A stretch of DNA of 31,962 nt, from assembly GCA_003693705.1 (NCBI GenBank), contig RBZT01000560.1:1-31962 (forward strand), in the 5' to 3' direction. Below, one piece after another: positions 12,767 to 21,795 of this stretch; positions within the stretch are counted from its first letter, which is position 1; each line of letters begins with the position of its first letter. Made by a program: the position numbers and the translations under genes. Below the pieces are notes generated by a model. That model was not told where the DNA came from. It saw only the letters and a program-made list of their open reading frames with translations, and made no database searches. Source of the stretch: Polymyxa betae. Lineage: Eukaryota; Endomyxa; Phytomyxea; Plasmodiophorida; Plasmodiophoridae.

Positions 12767-13518
12767 AAACTGGATCTTCAATGTGCAGAGAAGTTGTTGA
12801 ATTGATGTTTGAGAACGCCAGCTTTGACCATGTCAAAGTGATGGCTGATCCTGTTCAGCTGTGCCAACTGTGGATGTCTAAGTTAATCCACTGGGAATCT
12901 CGAGGTGAGCGTGGCTCCTCATGGCCACTGTTCGGCAGTAATCAAGGATTTGGGTTGCGTTGCAAAAACTGCAAGGATTTCCAGGTTGTGCTTCTGCAGG
13001 AGTTTTGTCAACTTCTTCGCCACGGTCGTCCACCAGCCAGCGGGCGGAAGCATAATGTTTTCAGTATGCCCCGAGATGCTCTGCATCAACGGGTTCGGGT
13101 TACCAAGCAAGAACATGGCTTGACCAGTGATTGCATTGACTTGAAAACCTTTCCGGTGAAGTTCAACTGCCCGGACAAGTGTGATTTCGTGCTGGACCAT
13201 TACAGCGTCAGCAACATACAAGAGCTGCTTCTGATAAGGTTTCCTCATCAGATGGAATCTGGGATGGTACGAAGCCCTAATCCTGACAAAAATAACGTGT
13301 TTCTCATTGTTTAACAGCAAATCAAGTTTGTCGACGAATTTATCGAGCCGACATCTAAGATAGCATGGCGTCTTCGAGGCTTTGTCCTTCTGTCCGAAAT
13401 CGAAGGCCAGAAACGGCTAGTGACTTACAGTTTCCGGTCATCGATGCGTTACGATAGCAGGCATGTTAAGCGGTGCGTGGATCAGGAAGTTGACATCTCC
13501 TGGCCCAGAGGCGTCTAG
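12767..13518 (+). pseudogene. Unknown multi-exon gene fragment cut by a TIR element
   Basis: Two exons join in frame: 12767-13266, preceded by a TTGATACAG acceptor, and 13318-13518. Between them is a 51-nt GT-AG intron (13267-13317), the same size class as in ASCC3 and CDC23. The joined frame is about 233 codons. Readable segments are MCREVVELMFENASFDHVKV, CPDKCDFVLDHYSVSN and KIAWRLRGFVLLSEIEG; I recognise no family. No upstream exon is present: the repeat copy begins directly upstream. The stop TAG at 13516-13518 lies inside the inverted repeat of the element starting near 13511, so the natural C-terminus is lost. The minus strand at 12919-13320 is also open for 133 codons, but the plus frame has the splice support. 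Confidence 0.5.
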
Positions 13519-13586
13519 CTAAATCCTCCTAATAGTCGAGCGCAGAAACTGCATTCTGCGTACAGTAAACTGCGCGCAGCCCTTTT
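13511..13586 (+). repeat. Left terminal inverted repeat
   Basis: Begins GCGTCTAGCTAAATCCTCCT and is matched in inverted orientation at 15326-15398. Mismatches include AATAG against ACTAG and GAAACTGCA against GATAATGCT, so the two arms have diverged since insertion. Confidence 0.8.
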
Positions 13587-14197
13587 CAAATTACATGTCT
13601 TGCCTTGAGGTTTCCCTTCACCAATTGCCACAACCATGGATCGCCCGACTTCCCAACAGTGTGGCATGACATTCAAGATCCCGTGACCTGACGCGCTACC
13701 TGCAGACCGTTCACCAGGCGTATATCCTGCGGGTAGTTTGTGATTTTTACGGCATCTCATATATGAACGAAATTTCGCTGAAGTAACACCGATCTGCATC
13801 CGGTTGTGCATCTATAATAAGAACAGAACCGCAAGCCATCTTTATCTGCCAGGATTGTGAAACGGATTTGACTTCTTTCGACCTTTTTAAAGGTCACTTT
13901 TAATAGGTCAGAGACCAACATTGGAGCAGGAATATAATTACAATATTCAGCCTTTTATTCTATTATTCTTTAATAAACAGAATCGCAGAGAATCCCCAAT
14001 CCATGAGAGCCCCATATATATTTCCAATGAGTCTGAGTTTCACTGCAGGATGCCGAAATAAATATTCACTATTTATTTCATGGGAACAGCTTCCGGAATA
14101 TTTTATTTTTCCTCTGTTTGAAGCGGAATTAAATTACTCCGCATGAGCGGCCTTAGTAAATAACTTATTCCTTCATCGCATGAGAAGAAAATCAATA

Positions 14198-14770
14198 AGT
14201 CCGGAACCTCTGGTCAGAAATAAGAGCCCCATTCCACTGATAATTTTGGTCAGAAAAGTGTCCAGTCTAAATCTCAAAGCTTTTTTGATTTTCTAATGCA
14301 ATCAAGGCGCTTTTCGGCTTGTTAAACCCTTATGAAGGCTTTTTCGAGCTTTAATCCAAATTCGTAAAATTGTCTTCGATGATCTTTGGAATTTGGATGC
14401 AATTTCTTGAATGGCTCCTTTTTTTAGCTTTTTGCCGTTAATGTTTACTGCAGAATCTGTAGGATGCCTACTCTCTCTTCATTTGTAGCATTCGGCTTCT
14501 AGGCACCGTGGGTAGATTCAGCGACAGTAGTCATGATGATTGGTTGCAATCCAGAACCTCAGCGGGTGTTTTCCAGCCAAATTTTAATGAGGCAATCTTC
14601 TAGTCGCCATAGCGCAGCCCCATTTAAAGCTAAATGTAGAAAAATATAGATCAACGGAAAGCTCTCAACAAGAACAACGGCAAAATCGCAACAACGGGAT
14701 TTTATACAAGAAATTCACACTAAGTTTGAGGAACTGCGTGAATCGGACACTTATCTCTGACCAGAGGGAC
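14198..14770 (-). mobile_element. Mariner-like remnant, plant/stramenopile type, internally deleted
   Basis: Both ends carry related inverted repeats with CTCTGGTCAGA(A/G)ATAAG, near 14207-14224 and, inverted, near 14750-14766, next to TA dinucleotides. A second related motif, GGTCAGAAAAGTGTCC, lies inside the left end. The minus strand around 14310-14470 encodes GKKLKKGAIQEIASKFQ and KTILRIWIKARKSL. That is the N-terminal helix-turn-helix pattern (GKL..GA..E.A..F....TI.RIW) of mariner-like transposases known from plants and oomycetes. The catalytic DDE region is absent, so the copy is non-autonomous. It lies inside the larger TIR element, suggesting nesting. Confidence 0.65.
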
Positions 14771-15325
14771 TATTCCAATTGCTGTATTTAAAAGCACCGA
14801 TGCATGTTTATTGCAGGTGAATCGACCCAAAACTCCGAGTGCGTCTCGCTAGTCGCTACATATTCATTCTTGTCACGGACTAAAAATTCCTTGCTTCAGG
14901 GTTTCGCTCGGAAACTTTCTTGATGAATTATTCCTGAAGATGAATTATTTATTCGGCATTCATGAGTTCAGGCCTGGAAAGATATAATTGATCAGCATGG
15001 TCAGTATGTGGCATTTCGCTGCAGAGCGATTTCCCAAACCCTGATGTCCTACCAAACCTCCGTGTGTCGCCGATTATGTGAAACCGCTTCGAAACCGAAA
15101 CAATAGGTAATGAGAGATTTCTGCGAACGAGAATCCTAGACCAAGTTGTAGCAAATCGACTGGTAAGATGAATAAGCCTGTGCCTATCGTTCAACTGCCG
15201 TTATCATCCCGAATGGGGAATATCCGTTAAATATATGTCGCTGCACACTGGGCGTATACGAAACTCCGAGATATAGATGTCTGAAGGTTTTAAATAATCA
15301 AACAGATTTACAGTGGTTGTAGCTT

Positions 15326-15398
15326 AGGGTTCCGCGCAATTCTCTGTACGCAGAAAGCATTATCTGCGCTCGACTAGTAGGAGGATTTAGCTAGACGC
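15326..15398 (-). repeat. Right terminal inverted repeat
   Basis: Inverted partner of 13511-13586, ending CTAGACGC at 15391-15398. The flank beyond it (CCCGCCAACC) does not repeat the left flank, so the target-site duplication is absent or eroded. Confidence 0.8.
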
Positions 15399-15451
15399 CC
15401 CGCCAACCTCCTTCCAAATATACGTTATCAACTAAAATTGAATTCTGTATA

Positions 15452-15680
15452 GGTTAGTACTTACTCTGATTGCGAAAAGGCGAAGGATTTTAGACCACAT
15501 TTTTATCAGACCCCCCCCCCCCCAGAAGAATATTTTTTTTGAATGGACGTATCAATAAATGAGTAGGTACCTACTCTCAATTGCGAAGAAAGCGAAGGAT
15601 TTTTGACCACTTTTTCTTCCAAGACCCCAGAATATTTTTTTTGAATTAACGGATTACTGGATGAGTCGGTAGTTACTCTA
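15452..15680. repeat. ~105-bp tandem repeat, two and a bit copies, with C13 tract
   Basis: Units at about 15452-15559 and 15563-15664 share TACTCT.(A)TTGCGAA, GCGAAGGATTTT, GACCAC and AGAATATTTTTTTTGAAT. A third copy starts near 15666 and breaks off. Unit 1 holds a run of 13 C (15511-15523) where unit 2 has four. The junction contains the palindrome GTAGGTACCTAC. No coding potential. Confidence 0.7.
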
Positions 15681-15872
15681 TTCTATTTCAGTCCATTATA
15701 AAAAAATATTAGATTAACTTTGAAACGAAAAAAATCACCCCAAAATCCTTCGTAAATCTACTTTTCCTTCGCTCTTGGTGATGTTTGTAGATTAATTAAA
15801 AACGAATTTACATTTTCGACATTCATGGAGATCTTGATGCTGTAACAGTTTATACTATTGTATTGAGTGTAC

Positions 15873-17160
15873 TTACTTCTTTCGCTTCTTGCCTTTATGA
15901 TATTGGCAACGTTTACAACCCTCAAGGGCAAAGTTAGGACATTCACGGTTGCCATCAACAAAACTACAACGTGGTCGTTTGGGATTCTGCAAAATTTGAA
16001 GTCTGCGAATACCACCTTTAAACTTCTTTACAGAAAGATATTTCTTTATCCGTTGCCAAATTGTTGTATCCAAAGCCGATTCAAGAGGAGAGTCAAAAAT
16101 GAATCGTTCTTGTAGTTTCAATGAAATATATGTTTCAGGATCAACTCTTAATTCAGGTTCTCGACTTTGAAAACCGGTAAAAAGCAGGGTTGGAACTACT
16201 GTTTCAAAACCACAATCGTTAAGATGTTTGACCCAAGAAACTGACTGTAAAAACCAATGTAGAGATTTAGAGTGCTTTTGTGGATTGACCAGAGATATTG
16301 AGTTTCCAATTAAAACAGCTGTCGAATTCTTGGTATAAAGCTGAACGTGATCGATAGACTGCTCATTCAATTTAACAGGTAGAAAATGAAAGATTTGAAT
16401 CACTGAATCATCAGTTGGGGAAATGTCTTGTGGGATTTTCATATCCTTCTCATAAGCATACTCACTGGTAGGAGAACTGCAATGACTGACATCAAATGTT
16501 CCCTCACCAAAAGCCTTCATATTTTGAATACAATGACTTGCAGCGCTGGTTAAGCGCTTGAAGGTATCGATCGCCCATCTTTCCACGTAGAAACCCAAAA
16601 CCGAATTGTTGGAATAAATTGTGCTGGCTTCTCGAACATTTGGGAAATCAGAGACAGAAAAGCTCCGTCTTATCAACACTTCTCGATAAGCTTGCATTGA
16701 GCGAATTGCGGACAAAATATCTTGCCTTTGTGGAAATAACGACAGTCAATATAGTCCTGCTCTACAATAATCGGTTTCGAATCCGCTTGAAGAAAGAGTA
16801 GGCGGTGGAGGAGAACATTAAAATCAGCCTTGCAATGAATGTCGAAATTTAAGAAATTCGACATAGAATCAGAAAGGTACTTGACGGCCAAAGTCCAAGA
16901 TATCGATACCGGATTATCTTTCAAGAAGTGCCGAATCCTGGTAATTGATAAGAAATGACCCTGAGTTCCGATATAGAAATCATTCTCAGATGTGGGCGAG
17001 AACTCCAGCATTTCTTGAGTTGTCATGTCAGGCAGCTTGAGGGGTTAGAGAGTGATGTTGAAAGAATGTATCAAATTCTGATGCTTCGAGACTTGGAGGG
17101 AACTCATATGGTGATGGAATCAGGGTTGTTTCACTTGAAGATACTTTCCAAGTCACATTT
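15873..17160 (-). pseudogene. Frameshifted gene of unknown function with Cys/His-rich C-terminus
   Basis: Three adjoining minus-strand frames look like one gene. The segment 17160-17030 has LIPSPYEFPPSLEASEF, 17026-16673 has NDFYIGTQGHFLSITRI, and 16715-15873 ends with PRCSFVDGNRECPNFA, then GCKRCQYHKGKKRKK and a stop. Joins near 17030 and 16690 change frame where the sense continues, so at least two frameshifts have accumulated unless unseen introns intervene. The C-terminal CX7CX6CX2CX2H pattern with its basic tail could bind zinc and nucleic acid. It resembles C-termini of expanded accessory families, but I do not recognise it. The P-loop fragment lies just upstream and may be the same transcript. 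Confidence 0.5.
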
Positions 17161-17188
17161 CCAGAACCACACCCAACAACAAAAACAC

Positions 17189-17370
17189 TGTAGCGCGCAG
17201 ATTATGGAGCGCGGCCTCCCAACCAACCATAACCCTCGCCAGTTGCGAGCCACGCCTGATCGCCGATCGAGAGCCGCCGCTGCACGAGTCAATACCGAGG
17301 CGTAATTACTCACCTGACCAGCACCAGTACTCTGACCCACCCGATTCTATTTTTTCATTATAGAATCGGT
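17189..17370. other. G/C-richer insert-like stretch ending in a 10-bp hairpin
   Basis: Positions about 17189-17330 are clearly richer in G/C than the flanks, and the minus strand carries CAG followed by GTGAGT, a strong donor-like site. At 17341-17370 the perfect inverted repeat CCGATTCTAT/ATAGAATCGG closes a short T-rich loop. The stretch separates the P-loop fragment from the downstream frames and may be an insertion or an intron. No gene is supported. Confidence 0.35.
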
Positions 17371-17406
17371 TTTACATTACCGATTTACATAAACACTACT
17401 GACAAG

Positions 17407-17835
17407 TTAGTCACCGTCAACTGAGTGTGCTACAACACTGTGAGCAGAATTTCCAAGTCTTATAAACTTTTCAAAATCATCTTGGGAAGCCTTATCTATC
17501 TGATCAATAAAAACGATTGCGGGTTTAAGATCCGGTTTCCTTTGAATTGCAGAAGAGCGCCAAAAATCATATTCAAATTCATCAGGAGTTCGGAACCAAA
17601 ATACATCGAGTCCTTTTCGTTCTAAATAAGAAGCAGAAAGTGCAATAGCCAAAATTTTGCCACTGCCTGATAATCCACGAATAAGAATAGAAGACCATTG
17701 CATATGCTTGTTGGATATAAACCGATCATCAAGTATAGTAAGTCAATCTTCAAGAGATTTGGTCATCAAAATGCCAAGGAAAGGGTCTATTAACATCTTT
17801 CCGTGAATCACCCCAAAGTCTTTGATAAATTCCTT
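17407..17835 (-). pseudogene. P-loop NTPase fragment
   Basis: The minus strand reads through EFIKDFGVIHGKMLIDPF and KSLED, meets a TGA near 17742, then continues SSILIRGLSGSGK (Walker A), FEYDFWRSSAIQRKPD and AIVFIDQIDKAS (Walker B) before a stop near 17407. The P-loop and acidic Walker B sit at AAA/STAND-like spacing. The in-frame TGA and the lost flanks make it a broken copy. It may be the second half of the RHS-like gene at 18283-18946 or a separate ATPase gene. Confidence 0.5.
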
Positions 17836-17893
17836 ATAGATACTGAATCGGGGCGACGTAACCAAAAGAGTAGAGCAGTTGGCAGTTTGCTTT

Positions 17894-18282
17894 GTGTGGA
17901 GTTCTGCTTAAGTAGGCTCTGGACTAACAGCTGTTACTGTACTTTTTGGTCAGTTAGTTGCTGTGAAGTCCAGGCGCAGTTTCTACAGAATAACAGCTCA
18001 AAGGGTCGGGTTCGAGTCTCCCCTGGTACTGGACGTTTTGGGCTCAGTGGACCGGACCGGCTACGCAACTCGTGAAAAGATGCGTGGTTCATCTGAGTTG
18101 GGGGTCATCTACTTAATTCTGCCAGAGGCCTGAGTGCCTGATTCTGGTGAGGAATGCAGTCACATTCAAAAGAGGGGTGTGCGGAGTACTGCTTAAGTAG
18201 GCCCTGGACTAACAGCTGTGGAGCTGTTATTGTACCTTTTGGTCAGTTAGTTGCTGTGAAGTCCAGGCACAGTTTCTACAGA
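17894..18282. mobile_element. Small element flanked by ~100-bp direct repeats (TRIM- or SINE-like)
   Basis: Direct repeats at 17894-17989 and 18177-18282 share TGCTTAAGTAGG, CTGGACTAACAGCTGT, TTGGTCAGTTAGTTGCTGTG and AGTTTCTACAGA. About 187 bp lie between them, including GGGTTCGAGTCTCC, which looks like a tRNA T-arm/B box. The right copy has an extra GGAGCTGTT that makes a small hairpin. The structure splits the RHS-like pseudogene. It could be a miniature LTR element, or two copies of a tRNA-related SINE; no primer-binding site is evident. Confidence 0.5.
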
Positions 18283-18946
18283 CTTTGGTGCAACACTATC
18301 GACTATATACAGTCGATCTGGAACCATAACGGCCAGACCCAATTCCTTTTCTGATATAGATATAACAGACCCATCTGTGATTGATAGGGTAACATTTTAC
18401 GTGTGATATAAAACGATCTGAAACTCAGAGGTGAGACGGTATAAACAAAAGGCACTGAACACTGATTTTCCAATGCCTGGAGTACCAGTGATAACAATAC
18501 GTTTGTAGCCAACCGACCAAAGATTACGAATGATGCCCAAAAGCTCCTTATAACATTTGCGAACGTAGATAATCTTCCCGAATTCGTACGAGCCAAAAAA
18601 TATACGATTGAAAAGTTATTACAGAATTGGGTGCTTCAGATAATCCAGAATTCAATTCCGTATAAAAACAAGTAAAAGCATCAAGACCTCCTTGACCCAA
18701 TTTGGGACGCTTTGCCACTGGTTCTGAGAAAATATCATGAACTAAACGTTAGATAGCAGCACGGCACATATCAAACTGATAAAATGTGACGCAAGATCGT
18801 TATGGATGGCGGTGACCATGTTGCCATACATAATCTTCTCCTCCTTATCGCCATCGTCCTCCGCACGCTTCAGCTTCGCTCGGCGTCGGCAAGCTTGCGT
18901 TTGAGCTCACCGATCTCATCCTCGAGAGACCCTCCCGACGACGACA
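18283..18946 (-). pseudogene. RHS/Crinkler-like P-loop protein, N-terminal half, broken
   Basis: The ATG at 18944-18946 opens MSSSGGSLEDEIGELKRKLA, a short coiled coil that hits TGA just after ADAERS. The sense continues one frame over (RAEDDGDKEEKIMYGN), showing a frameshift. Further down are FGKIIYVRKCYKELL, then RIVITGTPGIGKSVF (Walker A) near 18460-18500, a TAA after VLYHT, and DRLYIVDSVAPKS before the inserted repeat at 18282. An N-terminal coiled coil, YVR.CY and GTPGIGKS match the retrotransposon-hot-spot-like ATPase family common in Crinkler-type effectors and selfish genes of several eukaryotes. With frameshift, stops and insertion it cannot make a full protein. Confidence 0.6.
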
Positions 18947-19032
18947 TTACAACGAACTACAGAATGAAGAAAGTGCGTGACTGCGTGGCTCACCTCATCA
19001 CGTCTCACACCTTCCCAAGACAACGGAAGTGA

Positions 19033-19782
19033 TTAAAAATGAATCCCTTTTATCTTATAATGGTGCTGTTAAAACGTATTAGTGAGTTTCCAGATTATTT
19101 CATTGACTTTAATGGATATGTGTATGGAAAAAGAGGGGAGTTGAAACCGCACCTAGAAGGAAATGGCTATTTTTTGTGACTTTATATAAAGCTAAAAATC
19201 CGATACTATAGAAAGGTTCATAGATTAGTCGCTTAGACATTTATTGATAATCCTTATAATTGCCAGTTGTAGATCATATCGATAGAATCAAGACAAATAC
19301 TAATGTGATAATCTGTGATGGGTGAGAATCCAGAAGAACGGGCATAATAGAGTGGATTATAATGAGCAGGTAAATATTGATGAACAAAAATGACAGAGAA
19401 AGTTATAGAGTTCAGTATTCCTTCCATAATAGAAAAACAATTGATAGAACATTTGATAGTACAGATGCTGCCGCCACGAGAAGCCAGATTATCAAATTGA
19501 CTGTTTTGTGATCTAGTTCAATGACGTGAGTTAGTGCCCACGTCCATTGAATCGGCGACGTTTGTTGATAAAGACCGTGTCCTGTTCAAACAAGCCGAAG
19601 AGTATTGGCACAATCCCTGACATCTCGAAACTGACCGCCAACGACACCAAGGGGATGACTCATTGTTGGCTGGTTTTGCGTTGAATCACTGACCGCCACG
19701 TTGACCGACCAGACCCATTGACTCATCCAGATGCTATTTGAGACCGACAAATTCTATTGTTCTGGTCACTAACTAATTAAAT
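19033..19782. other. Gene-free stretch
   Basis: About 750 bp between the RHS-like pseudogene and the acidic reading frame. The first 470 bp are A/T-rich without open frames. The rest (19520-19770) is more mixed and repeats GACCGCCA and GACCGACC-like words. I see no gene, long repeat or RNA here. It may hold the upstream end of the retroelement that follows. Confidence 0.5.
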
Positions 19783-20049
19783 ATGATCTCAGATAATACT
19801 AACTATGCTCATGCTATCCTAGACTCTATAATCACTGCTGTTGTGATGAACGCTGTTGTTAGGCAAGATGACGCTGATAGCAGAGACGACGAGCATCAAG
19901 AATTCACAGAGTCGTTTATTGACGTTTGTAATGATACAGAACCGATAAGTTTTGACGTCGGCGAACACTCTACCGAACATCAAAACGCAGACAGACACGA
20001 GACCGTCGGGTGTACAAGAGAGCAAGATGAATTTACTGATGATCACTAA
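19783..20049 (+). CDS. Small acidic hypothetical protein (88 aa)
   Basis: An uninterrupted frame from ATG 19783 to TAA 20047-20049 encodes an 88-residue, strongly acidic protein (runs such as RQDDADSRDDEHQEF) with several histidines near the C-terminus. No motif, signal peptide or membrane segment. It lies about 200 bp upstream of the Gag-like frame and could be part of that element or chance. The opposite strand is open over the same interval, so coding is uncertain. Confidence 0.2.
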   Translation: MISDNTNYAHAILDSIITAVVMNAVVRQDDADSRDDEHQEFTESFIDVCNDTEPISFDVGEHSTEHQNADRHETVGCTREQDEFTDDH

Positions 20050-20255
20050 CCGGCCGAACATCCAAGCGAGGACCCGACCACCGAACGGACCAGGATGACG
20101 TGTTCTGGCATAACGAAACTCGGTAAGCGTTGTAAGAACTCGATGTTGTTGATGGTCATGGTCAAGTTGGACCGACCTGTCTCGTTTTGTTTTACTAAAT
20201 ACTGTTCTACTGTGATTTAAGCACGCTGTCTCGTTGTGAGCTGAGTAGCTTTATT

Positions 20256-21237
20256 ATGGCAAAAGGTGCAGGATCAGGATCGGCGGCAAGACGAGGATCT
20301 CGTCAGATCTCGGGACATTCCGTGGCTCAGGCTGAGGCCCAGCCCGCTCCGGAGGCAGTTCCAATCCGTACCACTTCTCAGGTTATGGGCCCAGACGCCA
20401 TTCGTGCGTATACTGGCGAGAAGATAAACGGCAAGAATTGGGGCGCTTTCGAATTTGGGTTCACGACGCACCTGATCGGATATGGACTGCTGGATACACT
20501 GAGTCGTGATGTGCCCGATCTGGCCGCTCAGAACAAGGTGTTTTCAATCCTTGTTGCGGCCCTGAATCGAGCCAGTACACTCTGATGAGTAAGACCAGGA
20601 CTCCGTCGGCTGCGTGGAGTGTTTTGAGGGACTTCCATCGGAAGCAGGGCGGACAGTCAAGGCTGTTACTCACTCCCAAGAGACAGCCTCACCAACCAAT
20701 CGCATGCATCTATGAAGCATGCGATTTGGATTGGGAGGTCGAGTCAATCTTGGAGCACCGTATGTCACCAGCCGGCTTTGAATTCAAGGTCAAATGGCTT
20801 GGTGTGTCTCAAACCGACGCCAGATGGGAACCTGCAGATAATGTTGAAGGCAGCGCCGGGATCGTTGCAGATTATGCCCTGGACTTCCCTGGTATGTACT
20901 CTTGATTGTGTTTTGCTTGTTTTAGAAATAATAATAATATTATTTTGCAGAAATCAAGCCGCTGTTGCCTTGGTTGCCAGCTCAAGTTGAACATCAGGAC
21001 CCGCCTGATGCTCAACCCAATGGCTTCGAAGTGACTTCCGGCAATAATCCGGCAGATTCACATTGGTCATGGTCCAATTGTGGTATCCCCGATCTTGCTT
21101 CTGAATCACAAGGGAATGAAGAAATCAAGGTTTCTGATGTAATGGAGATGCCGGAATCGGACCCAACCCTGTATTACAATACTGGATTCGGTTTGTTCCC
21201 TTTAGTCCATCGTGGAATATTATCTCATCACGTTTAA
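20256..21237 (+). mobile_element. Collapsed retroelement: Copia-type Gag start joined to a chromodomain
   Basis: The ATG at 20256 opens a Gag-like frame with a low-complexity start, then KINGKNWGAFEFGFTTHL, the pattern of UBN2/Copia Gag. TGA at 20583-20585 overlaps an ATG at 20585 (TGATG). The next frame begins SAAWSVLRDFHRKQGG, which continues the same Gag domain, so the break is a frameshift. After LLLTPKRQP the sequence jumps to DWEVESILEHR, FKVKWLGV and ARWEPADNVEG, a chromodomain with its aromatic residues, normally at an integrase C-terminus. Protease, integrase core and reverse transcriptase are missing. A GTATGT...TTTTGCAG intron (20895-20950) joins DFP to EIKPLLPWLPAQ, and the frame ends at 21235-21237. 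No LTRs found. Confidence 0.6.
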
Positions 21238-21540
21238 CATAGGTTGCCCTCCTAATATCTAGGACTGTTCTCTCTCGATATCTTCCGCTCAGTTTTCCAA
21301 CCCCGTCCTCTCTCCAAGGTAACTTCCTCAGTTTAGACAGTTTGTTACAATTTGACTGTATTCGATCACCATTGTCTAACGCTTACAGTACATTCCATAT
21401 TTTTTGTTGCTTGTTGTAAAATCAAACCGATTAATGTTTCTATAGGTTACAGGAATCGCAGAGCCTAACACATACGACAATTAGTAAAACCCCTGATCCC
21501 CACCAACGTAGGGTTTCAGAGTCGTTGCCACTGTGACGCA

Positions 21541-21795
21541 GTGGTGGCGGAACCCGCTTCTCGCGCAGATTCGCGCTCCGACTCGATCATCTCCAACTCG
21601 TCTTCAGACCGATCGTCTCCTTTGCCTGTTGGCATCGTACATCGTCCGTCGTCGTCTGTCATCAGCCCCTCCTTTTCGTCTCCTGATCGATCGTCTCCTT
21701 TGCGTGAGCATCGTATCTCGGCCGTCGTCGTCTGCTCTTGTCCTTTGTTATCCTCTCTGCTAACCCGTCCATTAGTATATCGTCGCCCGCCATGC
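21541..21795 (+). promoter_or_regulatory. C/T-rich, GATCGTCTCC-repeated stretch upstream of the Myb-like frame
   Basis: Two imperfect ~76-bp units (near 21609 and 21685) share GATCGTCTCCTTTGC, CATCGTA and CGTCGTCGTCTG. The plus strand is pyrimidine-rich and free of purine runs up to the ATG at 21796, which fits a 5' UTR or core promoter for the following gene. Both strands have long open frames here, a by-product of the composition; I do not regard them as genes. Confidence 0.35.

Larger units (their letters stand above)
13511..15398. mobile_element. 1.9-kb element with ~75-bp terminal inverted repeats
   Basis: The left end (13511-13586) and the reverse complement of the right end (15326-15398) match over about 73-76 bp, sharing GCGTCTAGCTAAATCCTCCT and TAGTCGAGCGCAGA and continuing through TTCTGCGTACAG. 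This is a DNA-transposon-like structure. The interior has no long conserved transposase frame and encloses a mariner-like remnant (14198-14770). I cannot define a target-site duplication. The left end truncates the plus-strand gene before it. Superfamily unknown. Confidence 0.75.

Noticed and set aside
12919-13320. Open minus-strand frame of 133 codons, protein-like in composition
   Set aside because: It overlaps the plus-strand exon, which continues through a 51-nt GT-AG intron into a second exon in phase. The minus frame has no such support and no known motif.
17990-18030. A possible extra tRNA gene around GGGTTCGAGTCTCC
   Set aside because: Only a T-arm-like motif is present; no acceptor or anticodon stem can be folded around it.
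20060-21540. LTRs flanking the Gag-chromodomain region
   Set aside because: The left (20060-20255) and right (21240-21530) flanks show no matching direct repeat by eye.
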